DNA of 64,000 nucleotides from the NCBI GenBank assembly GCA_034687125.1, contig JAQGBZ010000210.1, positions 46,872-110,871 of the forward strand, in the 5' to 3' direction. The translations under genes and the position numbers were made by a program. Origin of the DNA: Neelides folsomi (taxonomy: Eukaryota; Arthropoda; Collembola; Neelipleona; Neelidae). This document shows, piece by piece, positions 1 to 13,436 of this stretch (position 1 is the first letter of the stretch; the number at the start of each line of letters is the position of its first letter). Under the pieces are notes generated by a model. The model was not told where the DNA came from, made no database searches, and worked only from the letters and a program-made list of their open reading frames with translations.

Positions 1-168
1 GCTCTATGTGTAACATATTTTCTATCTCATATCTCACAGTAATATTTCCTTTCAAAATGAATTTATGACATACATATTACTTACCTAGTATATGATATGA
101 ATAAATGGTCTTTTAGATCTAATCATGAAAAGTGAATCTAAGTTTATCAAATGTATTTTTGTTTTCAG

Positions 169-3100
169 AGGAGAAGTCCTTCAAGGAGAAACTTGTGGAG
201 ATTATTAAGAAAGAGGTGAGGTCTTTCAGTTTTCACTCTCACGCCTGCTTTCTAACAAATTAATCAGAGTGAATAAATATGCATTCAACATTATTTTGCC
301 ATGAGGGGAAATGGTTCCTTGTCACCACTAAACATTCTTTCCTTCCCTCAGAATGTCAGAAATGTTCGCAAAGGTCCTTAACGCCAACGTTAAAGGAAGG
401 GCTTGAGATTTTCAAGGTTCAATTATTTAGATTATTTAGGAACACTCCGTAAAGTCTGTAATATGGGAATACATTTTGTATGAGATCGCGAATCTGATTT
501 GTGTTCAAATGTATTTTCATTTTCTCTTGTTATAATTTAAACCATTATTCCATATAAAGGGACAATTAACAAATTAATTTCTTTTGAAACTCAAACTTTA
601 TGTCAGCATAATTTATGGTACATTAATTACAAGTGCATATTATAGGTATAGCATACTAAAATAGATTTTAACGCTCATTAATTCATTCATCTTTTCAATA
701 AAGTAAAAATAATGAAAGTTGAAATTAATCTTTCGGTCATTGTTTGACAGAGTTCGTAAAGTTTTCATTTAAAAACTTTTATAAAAAATTATTTTCATTC
801 AACATTCAGGGTTTGCATTTATTTGTATGTACAATGTATGGGGAGTTATGTATGGTGAATCGATATTTTCCTTAAGCACGAGATGTTTCAAAGATTTGCC
901 CAGTCATTAATCCATTAAAACTTTATTACTTAATGAGTCAAACGTCATCGTTCTACATTAATTTGCACATTTCCATGTTAAGCCTCTCAAGTTTCCCAAA
1001 TCTCTTAAGATCAAAAGCTAAAAACGAGCAACCCTCTGTGAGTCGATATTAACAAGGAAAAACTTACCTCTAGCTACAATTCTATCTGTACATATTTCAT
1101 ATTTATTATGTATGTATTGATTCATTTACTTATATGGATTCCTTTTTATATATCATACATACCTACTTCTGTATTTATATGATTTATTAAGCATTATCAT
1201 CATCTTTATTAATAATGGTTTGATTACAAATACATATACATAAATAAGTAAGGACACCCATATTTTAATAGAGCATGAAGTAAAAAATACCATACTCACC
1301 GTTTATCGATATACTATATATTTACATGATATATTTAATTGCCTCTGAAAAACTGAGAATCGCCATAGTATAAATATGCTAATTTTTTAATTAATACTTG
1401 CTGGTTTATTAAATTTGTGAAACTTTAGGTAAAACAAATCATGGAGGAAGCAGTAACGAAAAAATTTGTACATGAAGATAGCGCCAGTATAACATCCCTA
1501 TGTGGTAAGTAAATTACCTACTGACATTGAGTGACTGAATATGAACCATAGTCCATAGTATCTAGTAATATATATTATTTAGTGCAAAGAAGCAATTAAA
1601 AGTTTTAAATCTCCCTATTCAGCTGCCGTCGAGACTTGTGTTTCTCATGGACTGAAGCGAAGAGCACTGGGGTTGTTCAAAAGCAGCTCAACGACTGCTC
1701 TCCTTCACAAAGTAGCCAAGAGTTTTCAACCCGCTGCCCAAATCATTCAGCTGGTGTCTGACATTGAAAGCTGTGATCTCAACAAGTTGGTTCCAAAAAT
1801 GGTGAAATCCGACAATTGGTGCTAATTCAATGTCTTTCAGACGGTCTTCTTCTGGGAGTGAAAGCACCAGCAAACTCTCCATCGGCATTGGAAGCCGGAC
1901 CTCAATTCAGAAAAAGAATTCTGTCACAGTTCCTACTACAAAGTACCTTTGGATTCGACTCGCTCTCATAGAAAAACAGCTAGCTAAAATCATCGAATAT
2001 GTTGTTCAGAATGCAAGGTGACCAAAATTTATTTTATCTAATATATGTATTACCTTCTTCATACCTAATTATATTCATATAATATAGGTAGTTAATCTTA
2101 ATTTATTAATAAGGATAATAACTTTATAACATATGCCATGATATTAAATCTCCCCATTTCGAATTGCTTTGCAAATGAGAAATGATTTTTTATGATTTAC
2201 CAAACTGGTAGGTTTTTAGCAGTTTGAATATAATTTTATCGTATAAGAAATATAGGGCAACTGGATTTCAATTCGAAGCACGTCTGCTTTGAATCTCATT
2301 ACCATATACTTATTTATACGCGCAATTTATGATATTTTGTATTATATAGCATGTATTACGAGAAGGACGCGTTTGTTGCCGACCCGGATTATGGATCCAT
2401 CTTAAGCTCCCTTCTTGGTAAGATATTTTTTTATTTGGCGAACATCCTTTTGATATGAGTCTGACAGTCGGCCCTTGTGCACTTGACTACTCGAAATTGA
2501 AAACGGGTGAACATCTCTGGACGGACCCTCCGGCGGATGAACTCGTTCAACGTCATCGCATCTCATCGGGACAATTCCCAGTTTCGCCTCCTATCATGAA
2601 AAGACCCGCTCTAAACGTTAGTTTGTACCATTAATGCTTCTTGCCAAAAGTATGAACCTCCCATGAACTTCATATCACCTTTCAACAGTACAAATTGAGC
2701 ACTGGACTGAGCAATTCCGAAGATAATATTCGCTCCAAAGACTATGTGGAATCATTGCACCAGAACAATAAATCAATATTACTTTATGGGAAAAACAACG
2801 TTTTGGTTTATTTGGTAAGTGAAAGGAGAAAATGGGATCTCCCCACCCATTGTAAATCCATACTTCACTTTCTACCTTGAATAAACCCGGGTATTTGGAA
2901 CAGAAGGACGTGAATGAGCCGCTGGCCGGTTATTTGAGCCTTCACCAATGCGCTGGAGATCTCATAAGCTTGAAATGGACGCCAAATCAACTAATGAATG
3001 GCTCGGCTGTGCCTGCCGTTTACGATAAAAGGTCAAATCAACACATTCCATCAATCATTTTACAAAATTTTCGAACCAATTAACTATCAGTATATGTATT

Positions 3101-6100
3101 AATAATATGCCTTATAAAATGGAGTAAGGGGTTATCTCGGAAAATTCTATTTAATCTTAGCGTTAGTAACAGTTTAATTACATTTAAATGCATTAAAACT
3201 TGTTATTATTTCATTAGATTTAAATAATTTCCGAGATACCCCCTTATTCCATTCTATAAGCCACATTTATTATATATTAATTACATTCAACGCGTAATTA
3301 ATCATTATAATCATTATAAACTACAGGTATAATTAATTATAATAACATTTAAGCTTACTTAAAATTAATATTATTTATGAAGCGTGTATTGGGAACAAGC
3401 TCTGAACATCGGAATTCAAGAGACTGTTTACGTGCATTGTCACCAAGACACGGAGAGTGATTGGATCGTTCTTGTGGGGCAAGATGGGGTCCAACGGCCG
3501 CCGATTCATTTCCCCCGAGGAGGCCATCTCCTTGCCTTCTTGTCATGTTTGGAAAATGGTCTTTTGCCTAATGGAACTTTGGATCCTCCGTTGTGGTCCC
3601 AAAGGGGCAAAGGTGAAACCTTGGGATTTTGATCTTACTTTTATACAAGTAAATAAAAGAGATTTTCACTCAACCAGGCAAAGTTTTCCCAAAGCTGAAA
3701 AGGAAGGGCAGTCGCCTCTCAACCAATTCAAACCGCGAAGATGCGGAGGATTCGACCGAGTTGGAACAAAGCGCTGCTGATTTCGTTTTCCGCATTGTCT
3801 TTGCCAATCAACCTCGATCATTTCCTCAAAGTAAACAAATTCAATCATTTTTATAAATACATAAATATTAGCATAAACTCAACAATCAATCAAGGCAAGG
3901 ATTAAATTAATGGAAATTTTAGTCGAAGAAGTTTTGGAGGATCCTCTTTGGAAATGCCCCTCGACACCCCGATCGGTGAATCCACCAGCAACTCCGAGGT
4001 CAACACCGCTCCACTCCGTGTCCACCACGTCCTCCACTTCTTCCTCAAAGAGCCTCGATCAGCAGATCTCGATCCCCGAGAACGGGTAAGTTTCCCGGGT
4101 TAAATCTGTGGGATTTTTATTATTCGTTGACCTGAATTGTGACGTCAGGGAGCCTCTTCAAGCCCTGTGTCTTACCATGAAGCGGCAAATTATATCAAGA
4201 GCCTTTTACGGATGGTTGGCTCACTGCAGACATCTCAGAACTGTAAGGACTCATCTCTTGGGACTCGTAAAACAAGAAATCCTAAAATCTGACTATCCAT
4301 CTGGTTCGTTCTTTTACTACTTATATTATTCGAATGCATACCTTACATAAATACTTACTTTTATATCATTAGCAGAATTTTTTAGTAACTACTAACAAAT
4401 AATATTTATTTATTATTATTATTAAATTCTTAGACGCTGGTGAAGGGTTAACGGAGAAAAAATGGGAAGAGTTTCAGCTGGCCGGGAATATTGATATGAA
4501 AGAGATCTACCGGTATGTGTACTTTGGCGGGATGGCTCACTCGCTGAGACGAAAACTGTGGCCCATTCTTCTGGCTGGTAAAATTGAAAGAGAAACTCCG
4601 GAGGCCTTAAGAAAGGAATATGAAGACATGATGTCAGAATGGTTGGCTGTTGAGGCTATTGTGAGGCAAAGGGACCTTGAGATTATGGCTGCCAATCTTG
4701 CAAAGCTGTCTTCAGAAGGGAGCAGTGCTATGGAACCTCATCAACCCATCACAGTCATTCAAATGCATGAGAGCAACGAGGTAATAAAAAAAACTTGATG
4801 TTGTGCTCCATTAAATCCACAGCTCACAATATACACACTTGTTTATTTGATTACAATCCCGAAGCCCCTTTTATGAGCATGTCAGGTTTGATCAGAGGTC
4901 TTAACAACACTCACTTCATCTTCATTAGTTGAATCGACGTCATATTTCATTGATTTTCTCCATAGGTGTTCGAAGATAGCGAGCCCATCGTTGAAAAAAT
5001 CGATGAGGAGCCTGGAGGAACTTTCCAAGATGGGAAAAATGCGGAGACGGACAATGGAACATTTGGGGAAGAAGGTGAAGGGAAGGAGGAGAAGAAAGTC
5101 AAGGGAAGTGAAGGGAAGGAACGTAGGGAAAATGAAGTCGAGGATGAGAAAGGAGAGGAAGTGAAAAATCAAACAGATCAAATTCCATTAAATGATGAAA
5201 AGGAAGTGAGGATTGGCAGCAGGTCCATTGACAGCATTGATTCTCAGATTTCATCCCCAGGAGGAACTTACTCAAATGAGCTCTTGGAAACCTTTGCTCT
5301 CAATCTCCACAGGATTGACAAAGATGTCAAGAGATGCGACAGGTGAAATGTTATATATAATTAATATCAAGAGTCGAGCATAATTCAAAATGGCAAAAGC
5401 CAATTGTGTTATATAGATAAGCAATATATCTGTACTTATTGTTAGTAGACATCAATACGTGGAAGCATTGATTTTTTTCTAAAAATTCCATATAAAATAG
5501 TTTACTATATATTTAATGTAGATAGTTGACATTATTCATAAAATATTTCCTGTATAATAGAATAAATATAGTTTTACTACAAACTGGTATTATGTATTGG
5601 AAAAGTATTACTTATTTAATTGTTAATTTGATGTATTTGATGTATTTAGGAACTATTGGTATTTTACCGAAGTAAATTTGGACAAACTGAGAAATGTTAT
5701 GTGCACGTATGAGCTAAATAATAATTAAATTTTCAATCAAATCTTAAGAGTATTAACCATATGGGTCGATACTTACATTTAGTTAATGGCTCATTTAGGT
5801 ACGTTTGGGAACATATGGAAATGGGCTATGTTCAAGGAATGTGTGATTTGGCTGCTCCACTCTTGGTGATTTTGGACGATGAGGCGGAAGCATATGGCTG
5901 CTTTCGTCTCCTTATGGATCGAATGTCGGCCAATTTCCCTTCAGGGGGAGAAGCTATGGATAGCCATTTTGCAAATATGAGGTCGCTTCTGCAAGTTCTC
6001 GACCATGATCTCTTTGCTCTTATACGACAAAATGGGGATTATACCCATTTCTACTTCTGCTACCGATGGTTCCTTCTCGATTTTAAAAGAGGTAAATTGC

Positions 6101-6509
6101 TCCATTCCCAATTCCAATTTCCAACCATCCAAAACAACGCACATAATATTTTTATAATTTCTAATTTGTTTTAATAGAATTTTGCTATGATGACGTTTTT
6201 CTCGTATGGGAAACTATCTGGGCCGCTCGACAGTTGGTTTCTTCCGACTTTGTTCTCTTCCTTGCTCTCGCCCTTCTCAATTATTATCGGGATATTGTTT
6301 TGACTAATTCAATGGACTTTACGGATATTATCAAATTCTTCAACGGTTGGTTTAATCTTTGATGTTTATTAATTTATTATATTACATTTCTTGTAACCGA
6401 TCCTTTTGTTCAATTTCCAGAAATGGCAGAAAGACATGATGCGAAATTGATACTTCAAATTGCTCGAGGAATGGTCTTGCAGCTTCAAACTCTAATTGAA
6501 AACAAATAG
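169..6509 (+). CDS. SGSM1/2-like: Small G protein signaling modulator (SGSM1/2-like RUN-TBC RabGAP), 5' partial
   Basis: SGSM proteins link Rap and Rab GTPases at membranes; the TBC domain accelerates Rab GTP hydrolysis. I assembled 18 exons: 169-215, 1429-1504, 1623-1785, 1841-2017, 2350-2417, 2468-2616, 2689-2814, 2904-3031, 3383-3612, 3678-3830, 3923-4085, 4149-4303, 4434-4780, 4966-5342, 5650-5706, 5799-6091, 6178-6345, 6421-6509. They total 987 codons plus a partial first codon and a TAG stop. The RUN domain is about residues 15-225 ([24 protein letters not shown]). The middle Rap/Rab-binding region contains [18 protein letters not shown] and [13 protein letters not shown]. The TBC domain runs from about 540 to the end, with the arginine-finger motif IDKDVKR and the glutamine-finger motif YVQG, so it should be catalytically competent. 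A Glu/Lys-rich insert (exon 4966-5342) interrupts the TBC region, as in vertebrate SGSM. The first exon begins mid-codon, so the true start lies left of the window. SGSM1 and SGSM2 cannot be separated here; a single arthropod co-ortholog is likely. Confidence 0.95.
216..1428 (+). other. SGSM first visible intron (1.2 kb)
   Basis: This AT-rich intron lies between the exons encoding the basic N-terminal helix and the conserved VKQIMEEAV block. It starts GTGAGG and ends CTTTAG. I see no ORF, RNA gene or repeat in it beyond general AT richness. Confidence 0.8.
3111..3260. repeat. 150-bp imperfect inverted repeat (hairpin; MITE or precursor-RNA candidate) in SGSM intron 3032-3382
   Basis: The outer arms, 3111-3155 and 3217-3260, are near-perfect reverse complements: CTTATAAAATGGAGTAAGG faces CCTTATTCCATTCTATAAG. 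Pairing continues inward (TTAGTAACAGTTTAATT against AATTAAAACTTGTTATTA-like sequence) to a small AT-rich loop near 3187. The whole segment could fold into one long stem. It sits inside an intron, so it is removed from the SGSM mRNA. No transposase is present. A non-autonomous MITE is the most economical reading; a structured intronic RNA is possible. Confidence 0.7.
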
Positions 6510-6616
6510 AAGCCAAATATACGGGTCAATGATAGTATATAAGTTATAAAAATGCAATTGATATAATGTAATTTACACAAATATATAAAGGTATCAAACT
6601 ATATGGTATATTAGCA

Positions 6617-6622
6617 AATAAA
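6617..6622 (+). terminator. Candidate polyadenylation signal of SGSM gene
   Basis: An AATAAA hexamer lies about 110 nt downstream of the TAG stop in an AT-rich 3' flank. In this base composition chance matches are common, so this is only a position-supported guess. Confidence 0.4.
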
Positions 6623-9600
6623 TATTATTTGTACATTAAATGTAACAGTGATATATTTTATATATGAAACTAAATATTAAATATATATGTACTATGAATG
6701 TATGCATATTATATCAAAATTGAAAAGCTTTTAAATAGGAATCAATAACTTGAATTGATGAGCAAATAGTATATAGTTATCACGATTCATAACATTGTAT
6801 TAGATATAATGGATGCATAATATAAAGAATATAAATTATATGTAAACCTTACTATAGGTAATCATAATTACTAGAGTATTCTTATATGTTCTAATATTTT
6901 AAATTTCAATTAAAACCCAAAGCGAAGAAACAATTCATTAATTTTCAATACAATTACATAAAAATAAATGCTAACGGATAAGTACTATATTATATGTAGC
7001 TATGAATTGATCAGATTTTAGAATACAAAATAGTTAAACGACTATTTAATAAATATTTATTATACCTCTAAATATTTTGCCAATCCTCTTAAATCTTTAA
7101 GAATTTGAATATCAAAGTTTGTTGTTTACTTTATTACTTCAAACTATATTCATTTTAATCTCTATGCCGTATTCGGATAATCTTCACTTGAATATGCCTT
7201 CCTTTGACGTCTGCGATATTCGAACTAATACTAAGCAAAGATTATTTTACTATTGCATAATAGCATAATGTGTTATATACCAATATATATATATAATTTA
7301 TAAAATAATTAACCCATAAAAAGCAATCTCGTTACCTTTAATTAAACTTGAGGCATATCAATATTGCTTAAAATTTCTAGTTAATTAAAGTGTCTTTTTC
7401 AAATTCTGACTAAAATCACGTACCTTAAAGAAATGATTTTAATGACGATATTCGTAATCCTAAATCACTATACCTACATGTATTTATTACTAAATATTTA
7501 TTTTGCCTTTAATACAAATAATATATAACGCATACAAATTCATGTAGAAATCATCTAGAGACGAAGACACTTAATTAATGATAGAATTGAACATTAATTT
7601 AAAACTAGTTTTTCTTCAGATTAGATAAAGTCAATATCAATATGCTCTAGTTAGCATAATTTATTGTAAGTGTTAATGTAGGTAAGATGATTAGATCCTA
7701 AGAGGGTAAATATTTATGGCATTTGCTAATATTTAGATTACTTGCCATTATATAAATAATTACCAGTATATCAACCTAAATACAAACAACCTGTAACATA
7801 TAAAATGAATACAGACAGACAAGTATGGTACAGAGTACAGACATATGTAGAATAATAAAGTAGAATTATTATGTGTATCAGTACATGTAGTGAAATATGG
7901 CTATAAAATAATGTAACATTGCTAGAAAATGATTAATAAACCATATTTAATAATACTTACAAATAAATTTTAATTTATTTTACTTACACATAGTGATTGC
8001 ATACCATGCAAGATCGTCTATTATCTATCGTTTACTCTATTAAAATATATTACATATATACATTACCTTGCCATACCTTTAATAAACATTTAACTAATAG
8101 CATTACCTAAAGATACATAAATTTAAGAGTGTACTATTATAAACATAAATACTTACGTAGTAGTTACATAACTTATATGTAGAATATGTATTAGTCTATC
8201 TACGTATAATTACAAATACATACTTTATACAAGTTTACCTAAGAAATACCAATCTAAAGCTATTACCCAAATTTTTTTGGATTATTTAAACGAGAAACAT
8301 AATATATATTATAGTAAACTATTTAGTGAATAAATTAACAGTATTTCTGTAACTAAAAAGGAAAGTCTAAAATATGTAATATATAAATTTAATATATAAT
8401 GAATAAATCTGCATAAAATATATTAATATTCCCGTTTAGTATTAGGTAGTAATTAGAATACTTGAATGGGGGTACATATTTAGTAACATGCGATTTACAA
8501 CAATCTTCCTTACTTTATTTAAAACGATACGTTAATAGCATAACAACCATAAATAAATATGTTGCAAATAGTTTATAAGTTCTTATACATATAAGGGTAC
8601 ATTACAAGGTAGATTGCCCTAATGCGTGTTAAACATACGGGTATGTGTAACAAGCAAACCAATTGTCTTATTAAACGAATGTCCCTAATACTTACTTATA
8701 TCGTACATAACATACATAAATACCATAAATACAACTACACATTACAAATACCCCAAGACTACATTTAGGTAATTACTATCCAAATGTTTACCGAAATTAA
8801 TTTTGAAACACTCACTCGAAGCAAAAGGATTAAATATTATTACACAAAATTTAATAATTTGCATACCTATATAAGTTCTCTATGTAAGTAATACTATATG
8901 ATAGATGTATATGAAAAATGATAATCGTGTTGTACATTGTAAGTGTATCTGAATGTCGTAAATTAATTTTAGTTAAAAACAAAGTGTGCATGATTTTACC
9001 TATGTTTTAAATTTCTATAAAAATAAGGATGTATACGCAAATCAATTAATTATAAATGTAGTTACAATAATGCCATTTATAAAAATAATATTGATGAAAT
9101 TGAAATGGAAATCTTTAAAGTTAATGTTCATACTTGCATACATGCTTTTAAGATGGTTGATGAGATGAATATTTTTGAGCCTAAAAACTTATATTATTGT
9201 TTAATATAATTTAAGAGATCTCATAAGAGAAAGCCACGTCATTTTGTATTCAATTAAGCAAAGGAGTGAAAGTCTTGTTTAATTTGGTCCAATTTATTTA
9301 TATGCGTTTCCACATTGATCACTCTTCAAAATTTGAATGAATCATTCGCAAAATTAAGAAAGTTATCATTTTCTCTCATGCGTACTAAAAATGAATGAAT
9401 GAACACAAAAAGTGAATCAAATTTGCCAAGTTGTGGTTTTAAATTCTTCAAACTTTGAGACCTTTACTTTTGCATACACTTTGGTTTTCATAATAATAAA
9501 TATCATCCGTTTTTACCTTTTACTTTCATTTCTCATGCTCGAGTACAACATACTTACAATTAATAGGAAAAACATTTGACATGCATAGTATACTATACAC

Positions 9601-9851
9601 TCCAAATACTATACTCTAGTGAATGTATGGTAGTATGTAAATTAAATAATTTATTAAAAATAAAATATAACAGTCCCGCTATTTCAATCAATACATTGTC
9701 CATGTAAATAATTATTATTACTCTAATACAGATAGTTATTTTAAACAAAAAAAATTAACATATTGAAATAAATATGTTAGTAACATACATATTATTAATC
9801 ATATAACTTATAACGTATATCTAATACATGATAGACATGTATGTATGTATC

Positions 9852-10215
9852 GGGTGGGCCATTAATTGGGCCGTTTTTTTAATAGTAAAATCTTTTTATG
9901 ACATTACCGAATTTCACTAAAATTAGCAGGTATATTCCTTATACATCATATCATATAATAAAATAATTAATCGTGAATTTAGCCCAATTCACTTCAATAC
10001 ATCTCTACAACCGACTGACGACTGCCTCCCATGCTCTTTTGCACATAGCAACCGCGAAAGCTTGGGTAATAGCCTCATTCAATTCACCTAGAGTTGGCAG
10101 ATTTTTTGAGTAGGTATACGTTGTTTATGACATGACCACATGACCCCCAGAGGAGGAAATTGAGGAGAGTCAGATTGGTCTGAACGAGAATGTCATGCAA
10201 GGGGTCCACAGCGTC
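9852..10215 (-). mobile_element. Degenerate mariner/Tc1-type transposase 3' end with terminal repeat
   Basis: Read on the minus strand, three frames together give a broken transposase C-terminus. One frame has TNLTLLNFLLWG, matching the SPDLNPxDFxLWG block around the third catalytic acid of IS630-Tc1-mariner enzymes. A frame-shifted part has LPTLGELNEAITQAF followed by CKRAWEAVVSRL, a stop, then RCIEVNWAKF, matching the family's terminal helices. The catalytic aspartate position reads Leu, and frames are interrupted by stops and shifts, so it is dead. The left edge, GGGTGGGCCATTAATTGGGC at 9852-9871, looks like a terminal inverted repeat. I did not find its partner, so the element seems 5'-truncated. 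Confidence 0.65.
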
Positions 10216-11734
10216 CCATTCAATTCGATCCAAACCTTCAAGACTTTCTCAAGGAAAAATTGCTGTCGTTTATTAAGGGTTCAACCATTTCAGCTAATAG
10301 TTGGATATATAATAAAGTAATATTTTCCTCATCTAATGCCTTATTAATAGTTTTATAATTTTTTGTCATTTTAAAGTTATGATCGATTAAAAATACGGTT
10401 CAACTAACCCGATATGTAGGACATTTATGTACCTATGTATATGGTGTTATCAGTTATAAATTACTTAATTAATTATACATAATATATACGCTATCTTAAT
10501 TTTAATTTGTTAAAAACTATGCACATTTTCTTATTATAAGTACACCGATACATAAACCAGACATGGATTATTATTTTTGTAGATCATGGATGATCCAAGA
10601 TTTAGAACAAAGAAATCCCCAGAAATTCGCATGTCTTCACGGCATTGACAGATGTGACATTGTCTTCGTTCCTCGCACTGCCTTCTAATTGTGACCAACT
10701 TTTGAGTTTAACTAAAAGTCTTCCTTACTATTAGCAATCCCATTGCTCTTTTGTATTTGATGTGCTTTAAGACTTTCGACTCTACTTGACAGTTTGATGG
10801 CATGTGAAGAGGGAATGAGGGGATGAACATGTATTTCATCCCCAATCCAAATTCCACACGCAAGTACGTACTATTCGAGTACATATATATGGTAAGGTTG
10901 AATGTAATTCAAAGTCAGTTCCTCGTTCTTAAGAGAGTTAAAACAAGGGCTGAGATGGGTCGTTGAAATCCTCACCTTCTCCCCTTCAACTCCATTTTCA
11001 AATGAGTGGCTGATGGAGTTACAACTATTCTTAAAAGTCAAATAGTGCGAGACACAAAGTGAAGTTCCTCAAATTCTCCTCACTTTTGGTAACAAAAATA
11101 TTTCATTTCAACATCTTATACATAATTCATTTACAATAAATAATTTACTATTTATTACTAATCATAATATTACCACATTGATGTATTTTTACAATATGCA
11201 AAGAGCAACCAAGATTTGCTTGGAGGGCAGCTCACTCACAGAGAAATAGCCTAATATTAATTAAAATAGTGTTTAAAACGTTAATTACTAATCATTGTTT
11301 AATATTTAATACTGAAGAACTTGGTATTATTGTAAAACTACAAAATGTGTAATACTATAAATCGAATAAATTTATATTCTAGAACACAATACCTGTATAT
11401 GTGATATGTTATAAGTGCATGGTGCAGATGCGTTAATTTTATTAAGGTGATGGTTTTCTTTCTATGTAACACATATGATAGAGTTGGGTATTTAAATTAT
11501 ATACAAATCTATGCATATGTATGAAAGTATGAATATGCTACTTTTAGATTAAAATATCAAATAATCGCATAAAAACAATGTTCCCTTCATATCTTATAAA
11601 ATCAGTATGTTAACGTTGGAGGTAGATGTAAATATTTAACTAACCCTTATCGTTTCTCAATTAATTTTAAGCACATGTATGTATGCATTTATGCAGGTAT
11701 TTATTTGAGTTTAAGATTATAAAAATACACAACA

Positions 11735-11810
11735 TGTACATAAGTACATACATACATAGGTATGTATGTAGTATGATAGTAAGTATGTAAGATGTATGTA
11801 TGTAATATTA
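11735..11810. repeat. TACA/TGTA tetranucleotide-rich low-complexity patch
   Basis: Interrupted runs of ACATACATAC and TATGTATGTA alternate here with imperfect dyad symmetry. Similar short TATGTATG runs recur through the AT-rich parts of the window, for example near 9835-9850 and 63855-63880. It looks like an ordinary genomic microsatellite. Confidence 0.6.
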
Positions 11811-13436
11811 TATTAATTGTAAGTACAATTGTTCAAAGTTATTATTGTAATAAATTTTGACATTAAGTAATCATACTTAAAGTTAGTTAGATGAGATAGA
11901 TATTATATAGTTAAAAGTAGAAGAAAATATCAATAAAAGATGGTGAAATCTTTGAAGCATTTGAACTTAGCAAATCAGATATGCTTGTGGATTATCTCGA
12001 ATAATCATTTTAGATTAACTGTATGCGATTGTTCTTTATAAATGCCATTAGCGCACCAAAGGTCATGAACCAGTAAGAATTAAAATTAACCCACAAATTC
12101 TGGTTTTAAGGTTGACTCACAAGTGAATTCGGATATTAAACACAATAGGTTTTTGGATTAATGAATTGAACTCAAAGGAAAATCTTTTATAACAATTACA
12201 TAAGTTATTCGACCAAGTTTATCATTCAAGTTAAGTATTTAGAATCGAGTTCAAATTAAAAATCCTTCACGAGTTTTATAATTATAACTGGACTTTTGAC
12301 ATACCTAATATATTTGCCAAATGATTTCTAATTGCCAAGCATTGACCGTTTAAACAAAGAGCTCAATAATTGCTTCCATGGATTGAATACTATGAGAGTA
12401 ATTAAGTTACAACTTAAATCCAGAGTAATTGAATGAAGCGACTAATTGCATGGAATACATATACCTTTATTATAAAAAATACATAATACTATCATAAATA
12501 GGTAAGCTACAGTAATATAATCTGCTACTGAATGTGAAGCTTTGCGAGTAACAAATTATAATTTTAAGAACTGAAGCGTGAATGATGAAAATTTTAAGTC
12601 GAAGAGTCTCTTTGATAGAGAACTTATTTTTTCACATCTTGGGGGTTTAGAAGAGATTTCTTCTCACATCCACTGGGCCTCACTTCCCCACCGCGTGCAA
12701 TTTAATACAGCTAGATAAATGGCAGATTGAAGTGAGATATCAACTGGATCGTTTCTGCCAGGTGTTGATTTGAAGAAAAAAATCTCAATTTAGACCCAAT
12801 GAAAGGATCAGTTAGATCCACTTAAGACATTTAAACAAGCAAGGGAGTCTTTAGAAATCCTATTTCTATCTCAAGTGTCAGAGTCAGAGACATGATACCA
12901 TAAAGGGAGATCCATCAACCTTTACGAAATACGGAAGCACCTGCACATTGTCAAGGTAGACCAATCTTAACTACGAATATTATTACATTTATACTTATCT
13001 ATAAGACCACATCAAATGTCTTCATTTCTAGTTCGACTAATACCGTGGCTATTATGTACATACCATCAAAAAAGACTTAAAAGCATGAGTCCAATTGTTT
13101 TTTGGCTATTTCTATCTAATCTTCAAATTTCAAAAAATGGTATTGATAACATATGATAAAATATATAATAGTACTCTAATGTATTATATTTATAAAAATT
13201 GTTTTTTACAAATCTCTTGATTAAATAATTATTTTAATATTTAAAAACAATAAATGTAGCAAATCATAAAAACCATACTGGTTTGAGTTTTTTTGATATT
13301 TATATGGATTAGAGATACGTTGATTGAGTGGTAATGAAGATTCCTAATTGATTTAATTGTTCCTATTAATAATAGATTTGGCATCATTGTGATAATTTAA
13401 TTTTTTCAATTTAAGAGTGTGATGCGGTGAGGAGGG

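Larger units (their letters stand above)
6623..13436. other. AT-rich intergenic spacer (SGSM to receptor gene)
   Basis: About 6.8 kb without a supportable gene; reading frames are short and low-complexity. It holds a decayed mariner/Tc1 fragment (9852-10215), a TACA/TGTA repeat patch (about 11735-11810), and two stretches of less AT-rich unique sequence near 10590-11090 and 12590-12960 that are not obviously coding. Confidence 0.75.

Noticed and set aside
8986-9168. 60-codon plus-strand frame in AT-rich spacer
   Set aside because: Lys/Ile/Leu-rich low-complexity composition typical of random AT-rich sequence; no homology recognised.
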